A program made the translations under genes and the position numbers. A stretch of 15,415 bases of DNA, from positions 1 to 15,415 of the forward strand of contig JAWXTP010000066.1 of NCBI GenBank assembly GCA_044433415.1, given 5' to 3'. Source of the stretch: JAWXTP01 sp044433415 (lineage in GTDB: Bacteria > Bacteroidota > Bacteroidia > Bacteroidales > Rikenellaceae). Under the pieces are notes generated by a model. It had not been told where the DNA came from. It saw nothing but the letters and a program-made list of their open reading frames with translations, and did not search any database. Positions 1 to 6,008 of the stretch are shown piece after piece. How positions within the stretch are numbered: the stretch's first letter is position 1; each line of letters begins with the position of its first letter.

Positions 1-1540
1 ACCCTGTTTTGTCATAATATCTAGCCTCTACAACTCCTAGAGACTCATCTTCAACTATCTTAATTGCACATTTGTACTTCATTACCCAGCGCATTCTCTT
101 AGAGATAAGTCCAGATGTTAGGTAGGACTTAACGTAAGGGTGTACAGCAATTTTAATGAATTTTAGTTGGTTATCTTCAATGTGTGATGCTATTTGATTT
201 TCAATTTCAGTGTCAAATAATATCGCTGGAGATATCTTACCTGTGCCTTTACATGTAGGACACATTTCCTTGTTGTCAATTTGTCGCTCAGAACGTACTC
301 TTTGTCTTGTTATCTGCATAAGACCAAACTTCGAAAGTGGAAGTATGGTGTGCTTAGCTCTATCTGTTGACATAGCTTCACGCATAGCTTGGAATAGTCT
401 TTCTTTATGCTCATTTTTATGCATATCTATAAAGTCTATCACAATTATACCACCCATATCTCTTAGCTTTAACTGTCTAGCTATAAGAGGAACTGCACCT
501 AGGTTGACTTCTAGAGCAATTTCTTCTTGGCTTTCTGCATTTTTAATGCGAGGACCACTGTTAATATCAATAACGTGCATAGCTTCAGTATGCTCAATTA
601 TCATGTAGGCCTTACGCTTAAAAGGTACTAATTTTCCAAAAAGCCCTTTGATTTGTCGAGTAATATCGAAATTGTCAAAAATAGAAACTGCTGTTCCTTT
701 GTAGTATTTGACAATTTTAGTTCTATCAGGAGCAATTAGACGTATATATTCTCTAATCTCTTCACAAATTGTCTCATCATCTACATAGATATTTGTGAAA
801 GAACTATTTAAAAGGTCTCTAAGCATAGTATTTACTCTAGCTTCCTCACTCATTATAAGTGATGGAACTTGAGCAGTTTTACATTTCTCGATTATATCAT
901 CCCAACGCTTAACAAGAGACTTGATGTCGTTAATGATGTCTTCTTCGGGCTGGTTTAGTGCAGCCGTTCTGATAATTGCCCCAAAGTTAAGAGGTAAATT
1001 TTCGCCTACAGTGACTTTTAAACGTCTACGTTCTGTGTTGTTTTTGATTTTTTGTGAAATAGACACTTTAGAACCAAAAGGCAATAATACAACGTGACGA
1101 CCAGTAAGAGAAATATCAGAAGAAATACGAGGACCTTTTGTAGAAATAGATTCTTTAATTACTTGAACTAGAACGTTTTGTCCTGAAGATAAAATATCAT
1201 TTATCCTGCCCGAACGCTTAAGCTCTTCTTGCTTAGGGAACTTGCTGAATGTGATACTTTGTTGTTTCTTTTTGTGAGCAACGTCTAATAATTTAGACAT
1301 TGACTTGTAATTGTTACCTAAATCAAGATAGTGAATAAAAGCATCTTTAGGATGCCCAATATTGACAAACGCAGCATTGAGACCTGACATAGTTTTTCTA
1401 ACCTTGCCAAGATATATATCTCCCACACAGAAACCGCTAGCGCGCTCCTCTTTATGAAGCTCAACCAGCTGACCACCTTCTAGCATTGCTATATTGATGT
1501 TTTCTTCGGTTACGTGAATAATAAGCTCTTTGCTTGTCAT
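1..1540 (-). CDS. rng: Ribonuclease G/E family endoribonuclease (3' end outside window)
   Basis: Single-strand endoribonuclease of the RNase E/G family, acting on rRNA precursors and mRNA in the cytoplasm. The reading frame starts MTSKELIIHV and stays open for 513 codons to the left edge, so only about the last ten residues of a usual Bacteroidota RNase G seem to be missing. An S1-like RNA-binding region lies at about residues 37-125. The catalytic aspartates of the family are visible in VIDINSG (D325) and VIDFIDM (D369), and the zinc-link motif CPTCKGTG is at about 427-434. There is no long N-terminal insert and the frame ends soon after the zinc link, so RNase G rather than full RNase E is the better name. 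It lies downstream of a 30-codon basic-protein gene with a terminator between them, so it depends on read-through or on a promoter I could not recognise. The fragment carries no frameshift. Confidence 0.95.
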   Translation of the reverse strand, partial: MTSKELIIHVTEENINIAMLEGGQLVELHKEERASGFCVGDIYLGKVRKTMSGLNAAFVNIGHPKDAFIHYLDLGNNYKSMSKLLDVAHKKKQQSITFSKFPKQEELKRSGRINDILSSGQNVLVQVIKESISTKGPRISSDISLTGRHVVLLPFGSKVSISQKIKNNTERRRLKVTVGENLPLNFGAIIRTAALNQPEEDIINDIKSLVKRWDDIIEKCKTAQVPSLIMSEEARVNTMLRDLLNSSFTNIYVDDETICEEIREYIRLIAPDRTKIVKYYKGTAVSIFDNFDITRQIKGLFGKLVPFKRKAYMIIEHTEAMHVIDINSGPRIKNAESQEEIALEVNLGAVPLIARQLKLRDMGGIIVIDFIDMHKNEHKERLFQAMREAMSTDRAKHTILPLSKFGLMQITRQRVRSERQIDNKEMCPTCKGTGKISPAILFDTEIENQIASHIEDNQLKFIKIAVHPYVKSYLTSGLISKRMRWVMKYKCAIKIVEDESLGVVEARYYDKTG

Positions 1541-1573
1541 AATTTTACTATTAAAATGTTAAGGTATTTTCTT

Positions 1574-1609
1574 AAAAAAACCTAAAGACTAATATAAGCC
1601 TTTAGGTTT
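1574..1609 (-). terminator. Intrinsic terminator between the 30-codon gene and rng
   Basis: A perfect 10-bp stem (AAACCTAAAG at 1578-1587 pairing with CTTTAGGTTT at 1600-1609) encloses a 12-base loop. Read on the minus strand it is followed by a run of seven T (complement of 1574-1580). It lies 11 bases past the stop of the small basic-protein gene and 34 bases before the rng start, so it should end or attenuate HU/small-protein transcripts before rng. Confidence 0.8.
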
Positions 1610-1620
1610 ATTTTAAAATG

Positions 1621-1713
1621 CTACTTTTTCTTTTTGTGTCTATTTTTTCTTAGACGCTTTTTTCTCTTATGAGTAGCCATTTTGTGTCTTTTTCTTTTTT
1701 TTCCGCTTGGCAT
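1621..1713 (-). CDS. 30-residue very basic ribosomal-type protein (AURKAIP1/COX24-like)
   Basis: An ORF of 30 codons, ATG to TAG, beginning MPSGKKRKRHKMATHKRKKR and continuing with LRKNRHKKKK; two thirds of the residues are Lys, Arg or His. From memory, Bacteroidota genomes carry a nearly identical protein annotated as AURKAIP1/COX24-domain. That domain is the C-terminal piece of mitochondrial ribosomal protein mS38, and actinobacterial bS22 is a similar short basic protein on the small ribosomal subunit. A ribosome-bound role is therefore inferred from resemblance and composition, not shown. The gene lies between the HU-like gene (146 bases upstream) and a strong terminator (12 bases downstream). 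Upstream there is only a weak promoter-like CATCTTTG on the minus strand (1817-1824), so it may be co-transcribed with HU. It is short enough that automatic gene calling often misses it. Confidence 0.85.
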   Translation of the reverse strand: MPSGKKRKRHKMATHKRKKRLRKNRHKKKK

Positions 1714-1859
1714 AGCTCTACGATTTAAATTGTTATTATTATGTAAATAATTTATTACTTGCTTTCTTTAGGAGAGTTCTAATAATTGGTTTTATTCGAT
1801 TTTGGATTTAGAAATTCAAAGATGAAATTTATAAATCTTAAAGCGTTAAAATTCAATTT

Positions 1860-2141
1860 TTAGAAGTTCCCTTTAATCATACCAACAAATGTTTTTGATG
1901 GTTTGAAAGCAGGAATGTTGTGTTCTGGAATTTCAATGGTTGTATTTTTTGAAATGTTACGAGCCAGTTTCTTAGCACGTTTTTTAACAATAAACGAGCC
2001 AAAACCTCTTAGATAAACATTTTCGTTTTTTTCTAAAGATCCTTTAATCTCTTCCATGAAGCACTCCATTACCTGTTGCACTTGTACTTTTTCAACACCT
2101 GTGTTTTTTGAAATCTCGTTTACAATATCAGCCTTTGTCAT
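1860..2141 (-). CDS. HU/IHF-family DNA-binding protein
   Basis: A 93-residue histone-like protein that should dimerise and bend DNA in the nucleoid. The N-terminal helices (MTKADIVNEISKNTG) and the beta-arm signature (LRGFGSFIVKKRA at about 44-56, then IPAFKPSKTF at about 76-85) match the HU family, and the length is normal. The beta-arm tip reads RNISKNT (61-67) where classical HU/IHF has RNPxTG, so the proline that wedges between base pairs is replaced by isoleucine. I recall the same change in Bacteroides homologues, so it probably marks a lineage-specific paralogue rather than a mutation. The gene has its own near-consensus promoter about 80 bases upstream. The downstream neighbours are the 30-codon basic protein and rng, so this is a nucleoid, ribosome and RNA-processing neighbourhood. 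Confidence 0.95.
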   Translation of the reverse strand: MTKADIVNEISKNTGVEKVQVQQVMECFMEEIKGSLEKNENVYLRGFGSFIVKKRAKKLARNISKNTTIEIPEHNIPAFKPSKTFVGMIKGNF

Positions 2142-2222
2142 AATTTTTTATATTAATAATGTATAAATGTAAATACCACATTTTAAAACGATTCCGTAGT
2201 ATTTTGACTATTAAATCGACTG

Positions 2223-2252
2223 CAAAGATATGCATTTAATTTGGATTACAAA
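2223..2252 (-). promoter_or_regulatory. Bacteroidota-type promoter for the HU-like gene
   Basis: On the minus strand TTTG (2249-2252), an 18-base spacer and TATCTTTG (2223-2230) match the Bacteroidota -33/-7 pattern TTTG-N~19-TAnnTTTG. Transcription would begin near 2215, giving a leader of roughly 75 bases before the HU start at 2141. Confidence 0.8.
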
Positions 2253-2349
2253 ACCTTTATTCAAAAAAAAGTGATAAATATTTAAATTTTATTCCCTTGT
2301 TATACAATTATTTGCATGATTGGGCTAAAACTTGGGCTTTAAATTTCTA

Positions 2350-2388
2350 AAAAACTAAAAAACTACATTAAAAAAATAGAATTAATGT
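2350..2388 (-). terminator. Probable terminator after ispD
   Basis: On the minus strand ACATTAA and TTAATGT (2382-2388 and 2365-2371) form a 7-bp stem overlapping the ispD stop codon. It is followed directly by AG and two runs of six T (complement of 2350-2363). The stem is AT-only and weak but the T tract is long. It would end the ilvE-ispD transcript before the HU promoter. Confidence 0.55.
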
Positions 2389-3083
2389 ATGTGTTTAAGT
2401 ATCACATTTCCAATAGCCAAATCTATAGGTGATGTGATTTTTATGTTATTTGAATTCCCTTCACATAGAGTTATTTCATACCCACTGTACTCTGCAACTG
2501 TAGCATCGTCTGTAAATAGGGCATTGTCATTTCTATTATAGCTTTTTCTAATAATTTCGCTATAAAACACCTGTGGAGTTTGAATTAACTTAAACTTGGT
2601 CCTGTCTGCAACCTTATAAATGCCACTTTCTTTTTCTTCTCTTATAGAATCAACGAGATTTATAGCAGGTATTACAGCTCCTGTTTTTGGTAAAGCACCT
2701 AAAGTGTTAAATATGGTAGTTTTATCAATAAATGGACGAACCCCATCATGTATCATGATAATCTCACTATCTAAGCTAGCGGCGTTTATGCCATTTTTTA
2801 CAGAACTAAAACGCGTTGAGCCTCCGCATGTTGTTTTATGCGGAATCTCAAACGTGTATTTCTTACATAAAGTTTCCCATCTGTCAAATTCTGTACTACT
2901 CATTACTAATATAAGTTCAGCGCTAGGTATTGCTTCATAGAAACGTTCAATGGTATGCATTAAAATTGGCTTATCTCCTAGTATAAGAAATTGCTTAGGA
3001 ATATTGGCACCCATACGGTTACCGCTACCACCAGCGACAATAATAACGCTAATTTTTGTATTTATTCTACAATTGTTATCCAT
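2382..3083 (-). CDS. ispD: 2-C-methyl-D-erythritol 4-phosphate cytidylyltransferase
   Basis: Transfers CMP from CTP to 2-C-methyl-D-erythritol 4-phosphate, the third step of the non-mevalonate isoprenoid pathway. At 233 residues the length is normal for IspD. The nucleotide-binding loop is VAGGSGNRMG (16-25) followed by PKQF with K30. HDGVRPF is at 112-118, DRTKFKLIQTPQ at 160-171 (R161 matching the substrate-binding arginine), TDDAT at 191-195 and NIKIT at 213-217 (K215). The start used here overlaps the end of ilvE by 22 bases, and no other ATG precedes the conserved ISVIIVAGG strand, so translational coupling to ilvE is likely. The pairing with an aminotransferase gene has no obvious metabolic logic. 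Some Bacteroidota proteins of this fold are IspD-like sugar cytidylyltransferases, but the motif set here favours IspD. Confidence 0.93.
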   Translation of the reverse strand: MDNNCRINTKISVIIVAGGSGNRMGANIPKQFLILGDKPILMHTIERFYEAIPSAELILVMSSTEFDRWETLCKKYTFEIPHKTTCGGSTRFSSVKNGINAASLDSEIIMIHDGVRPFIDKTTIFNTLGALPKTGAVIPAINLVDSIREEKESGIYKVADRTKFKLIQTPQVFYSEIIRKSYNRNDNALFTDDATVAEYSGYEITLCEGNSNNIKITSPIDLAIGNVILKHIH

Positions 3084-4066
3084 TGATGTGTATCTTCTTC
3101 TATTCCGTACTGTATATCTTTAAGGTGTTTACAAAGTTTTGTGCTCCACTCTCCAGCAGTGTCCCCAAAATTGTAAGTAACATTGTTCTCTAGGTCGTCA
3201 ATTTGACCTATAGGTGTGATTACAGCAGCTGTTCCACAAGCACCAGCCTCATCAAAAGTAGAAAGTTCTTCAACATCTATATTGCGTCTTTCAACTTTAA
3301 GTCCCATATCCTCTGCTATAACACAAAGGCTTTTGTTAGTTATAGATGGTAGAACACTAGTTGATTTAGGTGTTATATATGTATTGTTTTTAATGCCAAA
3401 GAAGTTAGCAGCGCCACATTCTTCAATATAACGTTTATTAACAGGGTCTAAATAAAATACGTTGTCATAACCTAATTTTTCAGCTTCCATAGCTGGAGTT
3501 AACGATGCTGCATAGTTTCCGCCTACTTTTACATGTCCTGTACCATGTTCGGCAGCTCTGTCATATTTACGACCAATTACTGCTTTCATCATGCCTGCAA
3601 AATAAGCACCTACAGGGCAAACAAAAATGATAAGTGTTGTCTCTGCTCCAGGATGAACACCTAATTGAGGTGCAGTACCTATTAAAAGCGGTCTTATATA
3701 TAAAGAAGCCCCAGTTTCATAAGGTGGAACAAAGTCTATATTTAATTCAACAGCTTTTTTTACCATTTCAATGAACAATTCTATATCAAAAGTGTGCATT
3801 TTAACATACTCTGCAGAAGAATTCATTCTTTTAGCATTTTCGTCAACTCTAAATAGTCTGACCTTACCATCAACTCCTTTGAATGCTTTAAGTCCTTCAA
3901 AAGATTCTTGTCCATAGTGCAAACAAGATGCAGCTATGCTCATGTTAATAGTGTCTTCTGTATGGATTTCAATTTCTCCCCATACGCCATCTTTGCAAAC
4001 GCATCTTACGTTGTAAGGTGTTTTTGAATATTTAAAGCCCAAAGAGCTCCAATCGATACTAGTCAT
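3062..4066 (-). CDS. ilvE: Branched-chain amino acid aminotransferase
   Basis: A pyridoxal-phosphate enzyme that interconverts leucine, isoleucine and valine with their 2-oxo acids, using glutamate/2-oxoglutarate. At 334 residues it fits the longer fold-type IV BCAT II group. Motifs in order are SCLHYGQESFEGLKAF (47-62), RVDENAKRMN (73-82), YIRPLLIG (123-130), GHVKVGGNYAASL (177-189) with the PLP lysine at K180, YIEECGAANFF (213-223), and GTAAVITPIG in the C-terminal third, which binds phosphate. ispD overlaps its 3' end. It is divergent from an Lrp/AsnC regulator across a palindrome-rich gap, an arrangement typical of a leucine-responsive regulator next to a target, so control by that protein is inferred. 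A -7-like TACATTTG lies about 50 bases upstream. Confidence 0.96.
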   Translation of the reverse strand: MTSIDWSSLGFKYSKTPYNVRCVCKDGVWGEIEIHTEDTINMSIAASCLHYGQESFEGLKAFKGVDGKVRLFRVDENAKRMNSSAEYVKMHTFDIELFIEMVKKAVELNIDFVPPYETGASLYIRPLLIGTAPQLGVHPGAETTLIIFVCPVGAYFAGMMKAVIGRKYDRAAEHGTGHVKVGGNYAASLTPAMEAEKLGYDNVFYLDPVNKRYIEECGAANFFGIKNNTYITPKSTSVLPSITNKSLCVIAEDMGLKVERRNIDVEELSTFDEAGACGTAAVITPIGQIDDLENNVTYNFGDTAGEWSTKLCKHLKDIQYGIEEDTHQWITIVE

Positions 4067-4114
4067 AATATGTATAAAGTTAATTTTTAGAAGTTATCTT
4101 ATAGATAAATCATT

Positions 4115-4145
4115 CAAATGTAAATAAAATTTTATGAAAATCATA
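4115..4145 (-). promoter_or_regulatory. Possible promoter for ilvE-ispD
   Basis: On the minus strand TACATTTG (4115-4122) matches the -7 consensus TAnnTTTG. An imperfect -33 (TATG, 4142-4145) lies 19 bases upstream. The leader would be about 40 bases. The weak -33 element suggests that an activator may be needed. Confidence 0.5.
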
Positions 4146-4437
4146 ATAAAAAATCAGTTTTTATTAACAGATGTTTAGAATGTTGGTTTGTTGGTAAAAT
4201 GCGATTTTTATTTTTAAGGCATTAACATTCACATAATGTGTGAGTTGAAGTTTTTTAAGTTGCCTTTCTATAAAGGAAAGTTTTTTTGTAAGATTCTGAT
4301 AACAAAATACAATACTTTTTTAGAAAAATACGATATTAAAATATCTTTTAAGATGCTATTTATAACGTTATAATAGCCTATTTCTGGTAGGCTAAGTTAC
4401 ATATTCTAACAAAATTACTTTATTTTGGTGAAAAATA

Positions 4438-4469
4438 TTTGTTTTATTTTAAAATATGTATTATATTTG
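4438..4469 (+). promoter_or_regulatory. Bacteroidota-type promoter for the lrp-like gene
   Basis: TTTG (4438-4441), a 20-base spacer and TATATTTG (4462-4469) match the Bacteroidota consensus. Transcription should begin around 4475, only about 18 bases before the ATG at 4493. The promoter lies inside the longest open frame, which begins at 4439, and therefore rules out that earlier start. Confidence 0.85.
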
Positions 4470-4492
4470 CAGACAATCAAACAAATTATGAT

Positions 4493-4969
4493 ATGGCTAA
4501 GTATAGCATTGACTCTATTGACCAAAAAATTCTGACGCATTTAATTAATAATGCGCGTATGCCTTTCCTAGAAATTGCACGTGAGTGTGGTATTTCTGGT
4601 GCGGCTATCCACCAACGTGTTAAAAAACTTGAGGACGCGGGTATTATCACAGGTTCAAGACTTGAGATTGATCCTAAGGCTTTAGGCAATGACGTTTGTG
4701 CATATGTAGGGATACAAATCTCTCAGTCTAACTTTTACAACTCTGTAATCGACTCTTTAAAGATGATTCCTGAGATTGTTGAGTGTCACTTTATAACAGG
4801 TAAGTATTCTATATTTATCAAATTATTCTGTCGTGACAATGAGCACTTGATGAATATTATTATCAATATTATTCAAGAGATTTCGGGTGTTTCACAAACT
4901 GAAACTTTCTTGTCGTTAGACCAATCGTTCGAAAGACAAGTGAGCGTTTCTACATCTGCAAAAAAATAA
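4493..4969 (+). CDS. Lrp/AsnC family transcriptional regulator
   Basis: A 158-residue feast/famine regulator. The N-terminal winged helix-turn-helix spans about residues 5-55 (IDQKILTHLINNAR, then IARECGISGAAIHQRVKKLEDAGII). A RAM/AsnC_trans_reg ligand-binding and oligomerisation domain follows at about 65-145, including VECHFITGKYSIFIKLFCRDNEHL. I start it at MAKYSIDSID because an upstream ATG at 4439 lies within the promoter and the residues it would add do not belong to the family. The divergent neighbour is ilvE, which suggests control of branched-chain amino acid metabolism and self-regulation through the dyads between them. The effector, probably leucine or another amino acid, is not known from sequence. 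The transcript appears to run into a structured 3' region before the next hairpin terminator. Confidence 0.95.
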   Translation: MAKYSIDSIDQKILTHLINNARMPFLEIARECGISGAAIHQRVKKLEDAGIITGSRLEIDPKALGNDVCAYVGIQISQSNFYNSVIDSLKMIPEIVECHFITGKYSIFIKLFCRDNEHLMNIIINIIQEISGVSQTETFLSLDQSFERQVSVSTSAKK

Positions 4970-5235
4970 TTGTAAAGTAGTCTTGTGTTTTTTACGTTAT
5001 CGTTTTTCTAAAATCGGTGATACGTTTCTTTACGTAGCTAACAGCTATGTGAGGTTTGATGTGTCGTCAGGAGGAGTGTAGCGTATTGGGAACATGTCAA
5101 CTAATATGATCTATAGCCCAATGGTGATGTTTTTAATGTCACCTTGGGCTATATTGTATATTATGACCAACGTAAGGCGAGATTAAAATTATTTATAAAC
5201 CAGTAGTTTACGTAATTATTTATTTATTTTATATA
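4970..5235 (+). other. Structured intergenic region after lrp (possible 3' UTR or small RNA)
   Basis: No ORF is apparent. Three successive hairpins can be drawn on the plus strand. A weak one pairs ACGT (4994-4997) plus ATC (4999-5001) with GATACGT (5019-5025). A 12-bp one with G-U pairs spans 5028-5054 around a 3-base AAC loop. A strong one is at 5112-5153. The segment between (5055-5111) is purine-rich and includes CAGGAGGAG. I do not recognise a known riboswitch, 6S, SRP or tmRNA signature. It could be the lrp 3' UTR or a separate RNA; the only promoter-like box is TACGTTTC at 5021-5028, without a clear -33. The remaining bases to tsaB are AT-rich with no recognisable promoter. Confidence 0.4.
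5112..5153 (+). terminator. Hairpin, probable terminator downstream of lrp
   Basis: TATAGCCCAA (5112-5121) pairs perfectly with TTGGGCTATA (5144-5153). After one bulged T, GGTGA (5123-5127) pairs with TCACC (5139-5143) around an 11-base loop. The stem is by far the strongest in the gap. The following bases are AT-rich (TTGTATATT) but not a pure T run, so terminator function is likely rather than certain. It lies about 140 bases past the lrp stop. Confidence 0.55.
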
Positions 5236-5949
5236 ATGTCATTAATTTTATCTATTGAAACGGGCACAGACGTTTGTTCTGTAGCGCTTAGCAAAAATGG
5301 AGAGCTGAAATCATTGCGTGAATCTAGCGAAGGGAAAGATCATGCAAAGAACCTTGCAACATATATCTCAGAAATTCTTACTGAATTTGATTTAGAGATT
5401 GCAGATATTGATGCTGTAGCTGTCGGTATGGGTCCAGGTTCATATACAGGTTTACGAATTGGAGTGTCTGTTGCAAAAGGTTTATGTTATGCTGAAAATA
5501 AACCTCTTATTGCTATAAGCTCGTTAGAATCCTTGGTATCTGTAGCTCTTGACGATTACGATGCAGGGCTTACAGAAATAGAAAATATAGAAACAGCAAT
5601 GTTTTGTCCTATGATAGATGCACGTCGCATGGAAGTGTATTCGGCAATTTATGATTCTAAGTTAAATTTACTAATGGATGTGGGCGCTTTTATTATTGAT
5701 GATGAGAGTTTTGCTGAATTCCGCAAAGATAGAGAATTTGTAATTTTCGGTAACGGTGCAAAAAAATGTAGAGAGGTCTTAACAGGCAATGTTCAATATA
5801 TTAATGTGCAACATTCAGCTCAAGGCTTAATAAAAAGCGCGCATCGTAAATTCAAAAATAAGGAGTTTGAGGATATAGCCTATTTTGAACCTTTTTATTT
5901 AAAAGATTTTGTTGCTAAAGTCTCTAAAAAGGACGTTTTAAAAAAATAA
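5236..5949 (+). CDS. tsaB: tRNA threonylcarbamoyladenosine biosynthesis protein TsaB
   Basis: A partner of TsaD and TsaE in forming N6-threonylcarbamoyladenosine at position 37 of ANN-reading tRNAs. TsaB itself is an inactive ASKHA-fold relative that scaffolds TsaD. At 237 residues the length is usual. The N-terminus LILSIETGTDVCSVALSKNG (3-22) is the first ASKHA strand pair, and MGPGSYTGLRIGVSVAKGL (65-83) is the family hallmark. The C-terminal part is less conserved, as expected, and ends in FEPFYLKDFVAK, a common TsaB ending. The ATG at 5236 directly precedes the conserved first strand. It follows a hairpin-rich gap and lies 59 bases before an ABC exporter, with a 12-bp hairpin between, so co-transcription with the exporter is uncertain. 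Confidence 0.95.
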   Translation: MSLILSIETGTDVCSVALSKNGELKSLRESSEGKDHAKNLATYISEILTEFDLEIADIDAVAVGMGPGSYTGLRIGVSVAKGLCYAENKPLIAISSLESLVSVALDDYDAGLTEIENIETAMFCPMIDARRMEVYSAIYDSKLNLLMDVGAFIIDDESFAEFRKDREFVIFGNGAKKCREVLTGNVQYINVQHSAQGLIKSAHRKFKNKEFEDIAYFEPFYLKDFVAKVSKKDVLKK

Positions 5950-5955
5950 TACTCT

Positions 5956-5983
5956 TTAAGGGGAGTTCTAGAGCTCTCCTTAA
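5956..5983 (+). terminator. Hairpin between tsaB and the ABC exporter
   Basis: TTAAGGGGAGTT (5956-5967) pairs with AGCTCTCCTTAA (5972-5983), 12 bp with two G-U pairs, around a CTAG loop. It lies 7 bases past the tsaB stop. The bases after it (CCATATAAAC) are not a T tract, so it may be a weak terminator, a processing site or an mRNA 3'-end stabiliser. Confidence 0.5.
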
Positions 5984-6008
5984 CCATATAAACTATAACC
6001 TGTTTTAA

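Larger units (their letters stand above)
4067..4492. other. Divergent ilvE/lrp regulatory region rich in inverted repeats
   Basis: No gene is visible in these 426 bases. Several dyads stand out: CACAT-A-ATGTG at 4230-4240; GATATT-AA-AATATC at 4332-4345; GCTATT and AATAGC flanking the palindrome ATAACGTTAT, with one bulged T, at 4355-4377; and TAGCCTA/TAGGCTA around a 7-base spacer at 4374-4394. The last three lie within 63 bases, ending 43 bases upstream of the lrp -33 box. They are candidate binding sites for the Lrp-type protein or, less likely, RNA hairpins. The rest is plain AT-rich sequence. Confidence 0.5.

Noticed and set aside
210..608. Plus-strand open frame of 132 codons
   Set aside because: It lies opposite the conserved RNase G catalytic and zinc-link region on the minus strand and shows no family resemblance.
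2325..2343. Short direct repeat TTGGGCT occurring twice
   Set aside because: Only seven bases, not continued further, and not in line with any array or operator pattern; likely chance.
2620..2940. Plus-strand open frame of 106 codons within ispD
   Set aside because: Antisense to conserved IspD motifs on the minus strand; no supporting signal.
4439..4492. Upstream ATG extending the Lrp-type protein by 18 residues
   Set aside because: The -7 box of its promoter (4462-4469) lies inside this extension, so the mRNA would start after that ATG; the family begins at MAKYSIDS.
5028..5111. Possible SRP (4.5S) or 6S RNA after lrp, suggested by hairpins and GGAGGAG
   Set aside because: The conserved SRP tetraloop core and the closing terminal helix with central bubble of 6S RNA are not found.
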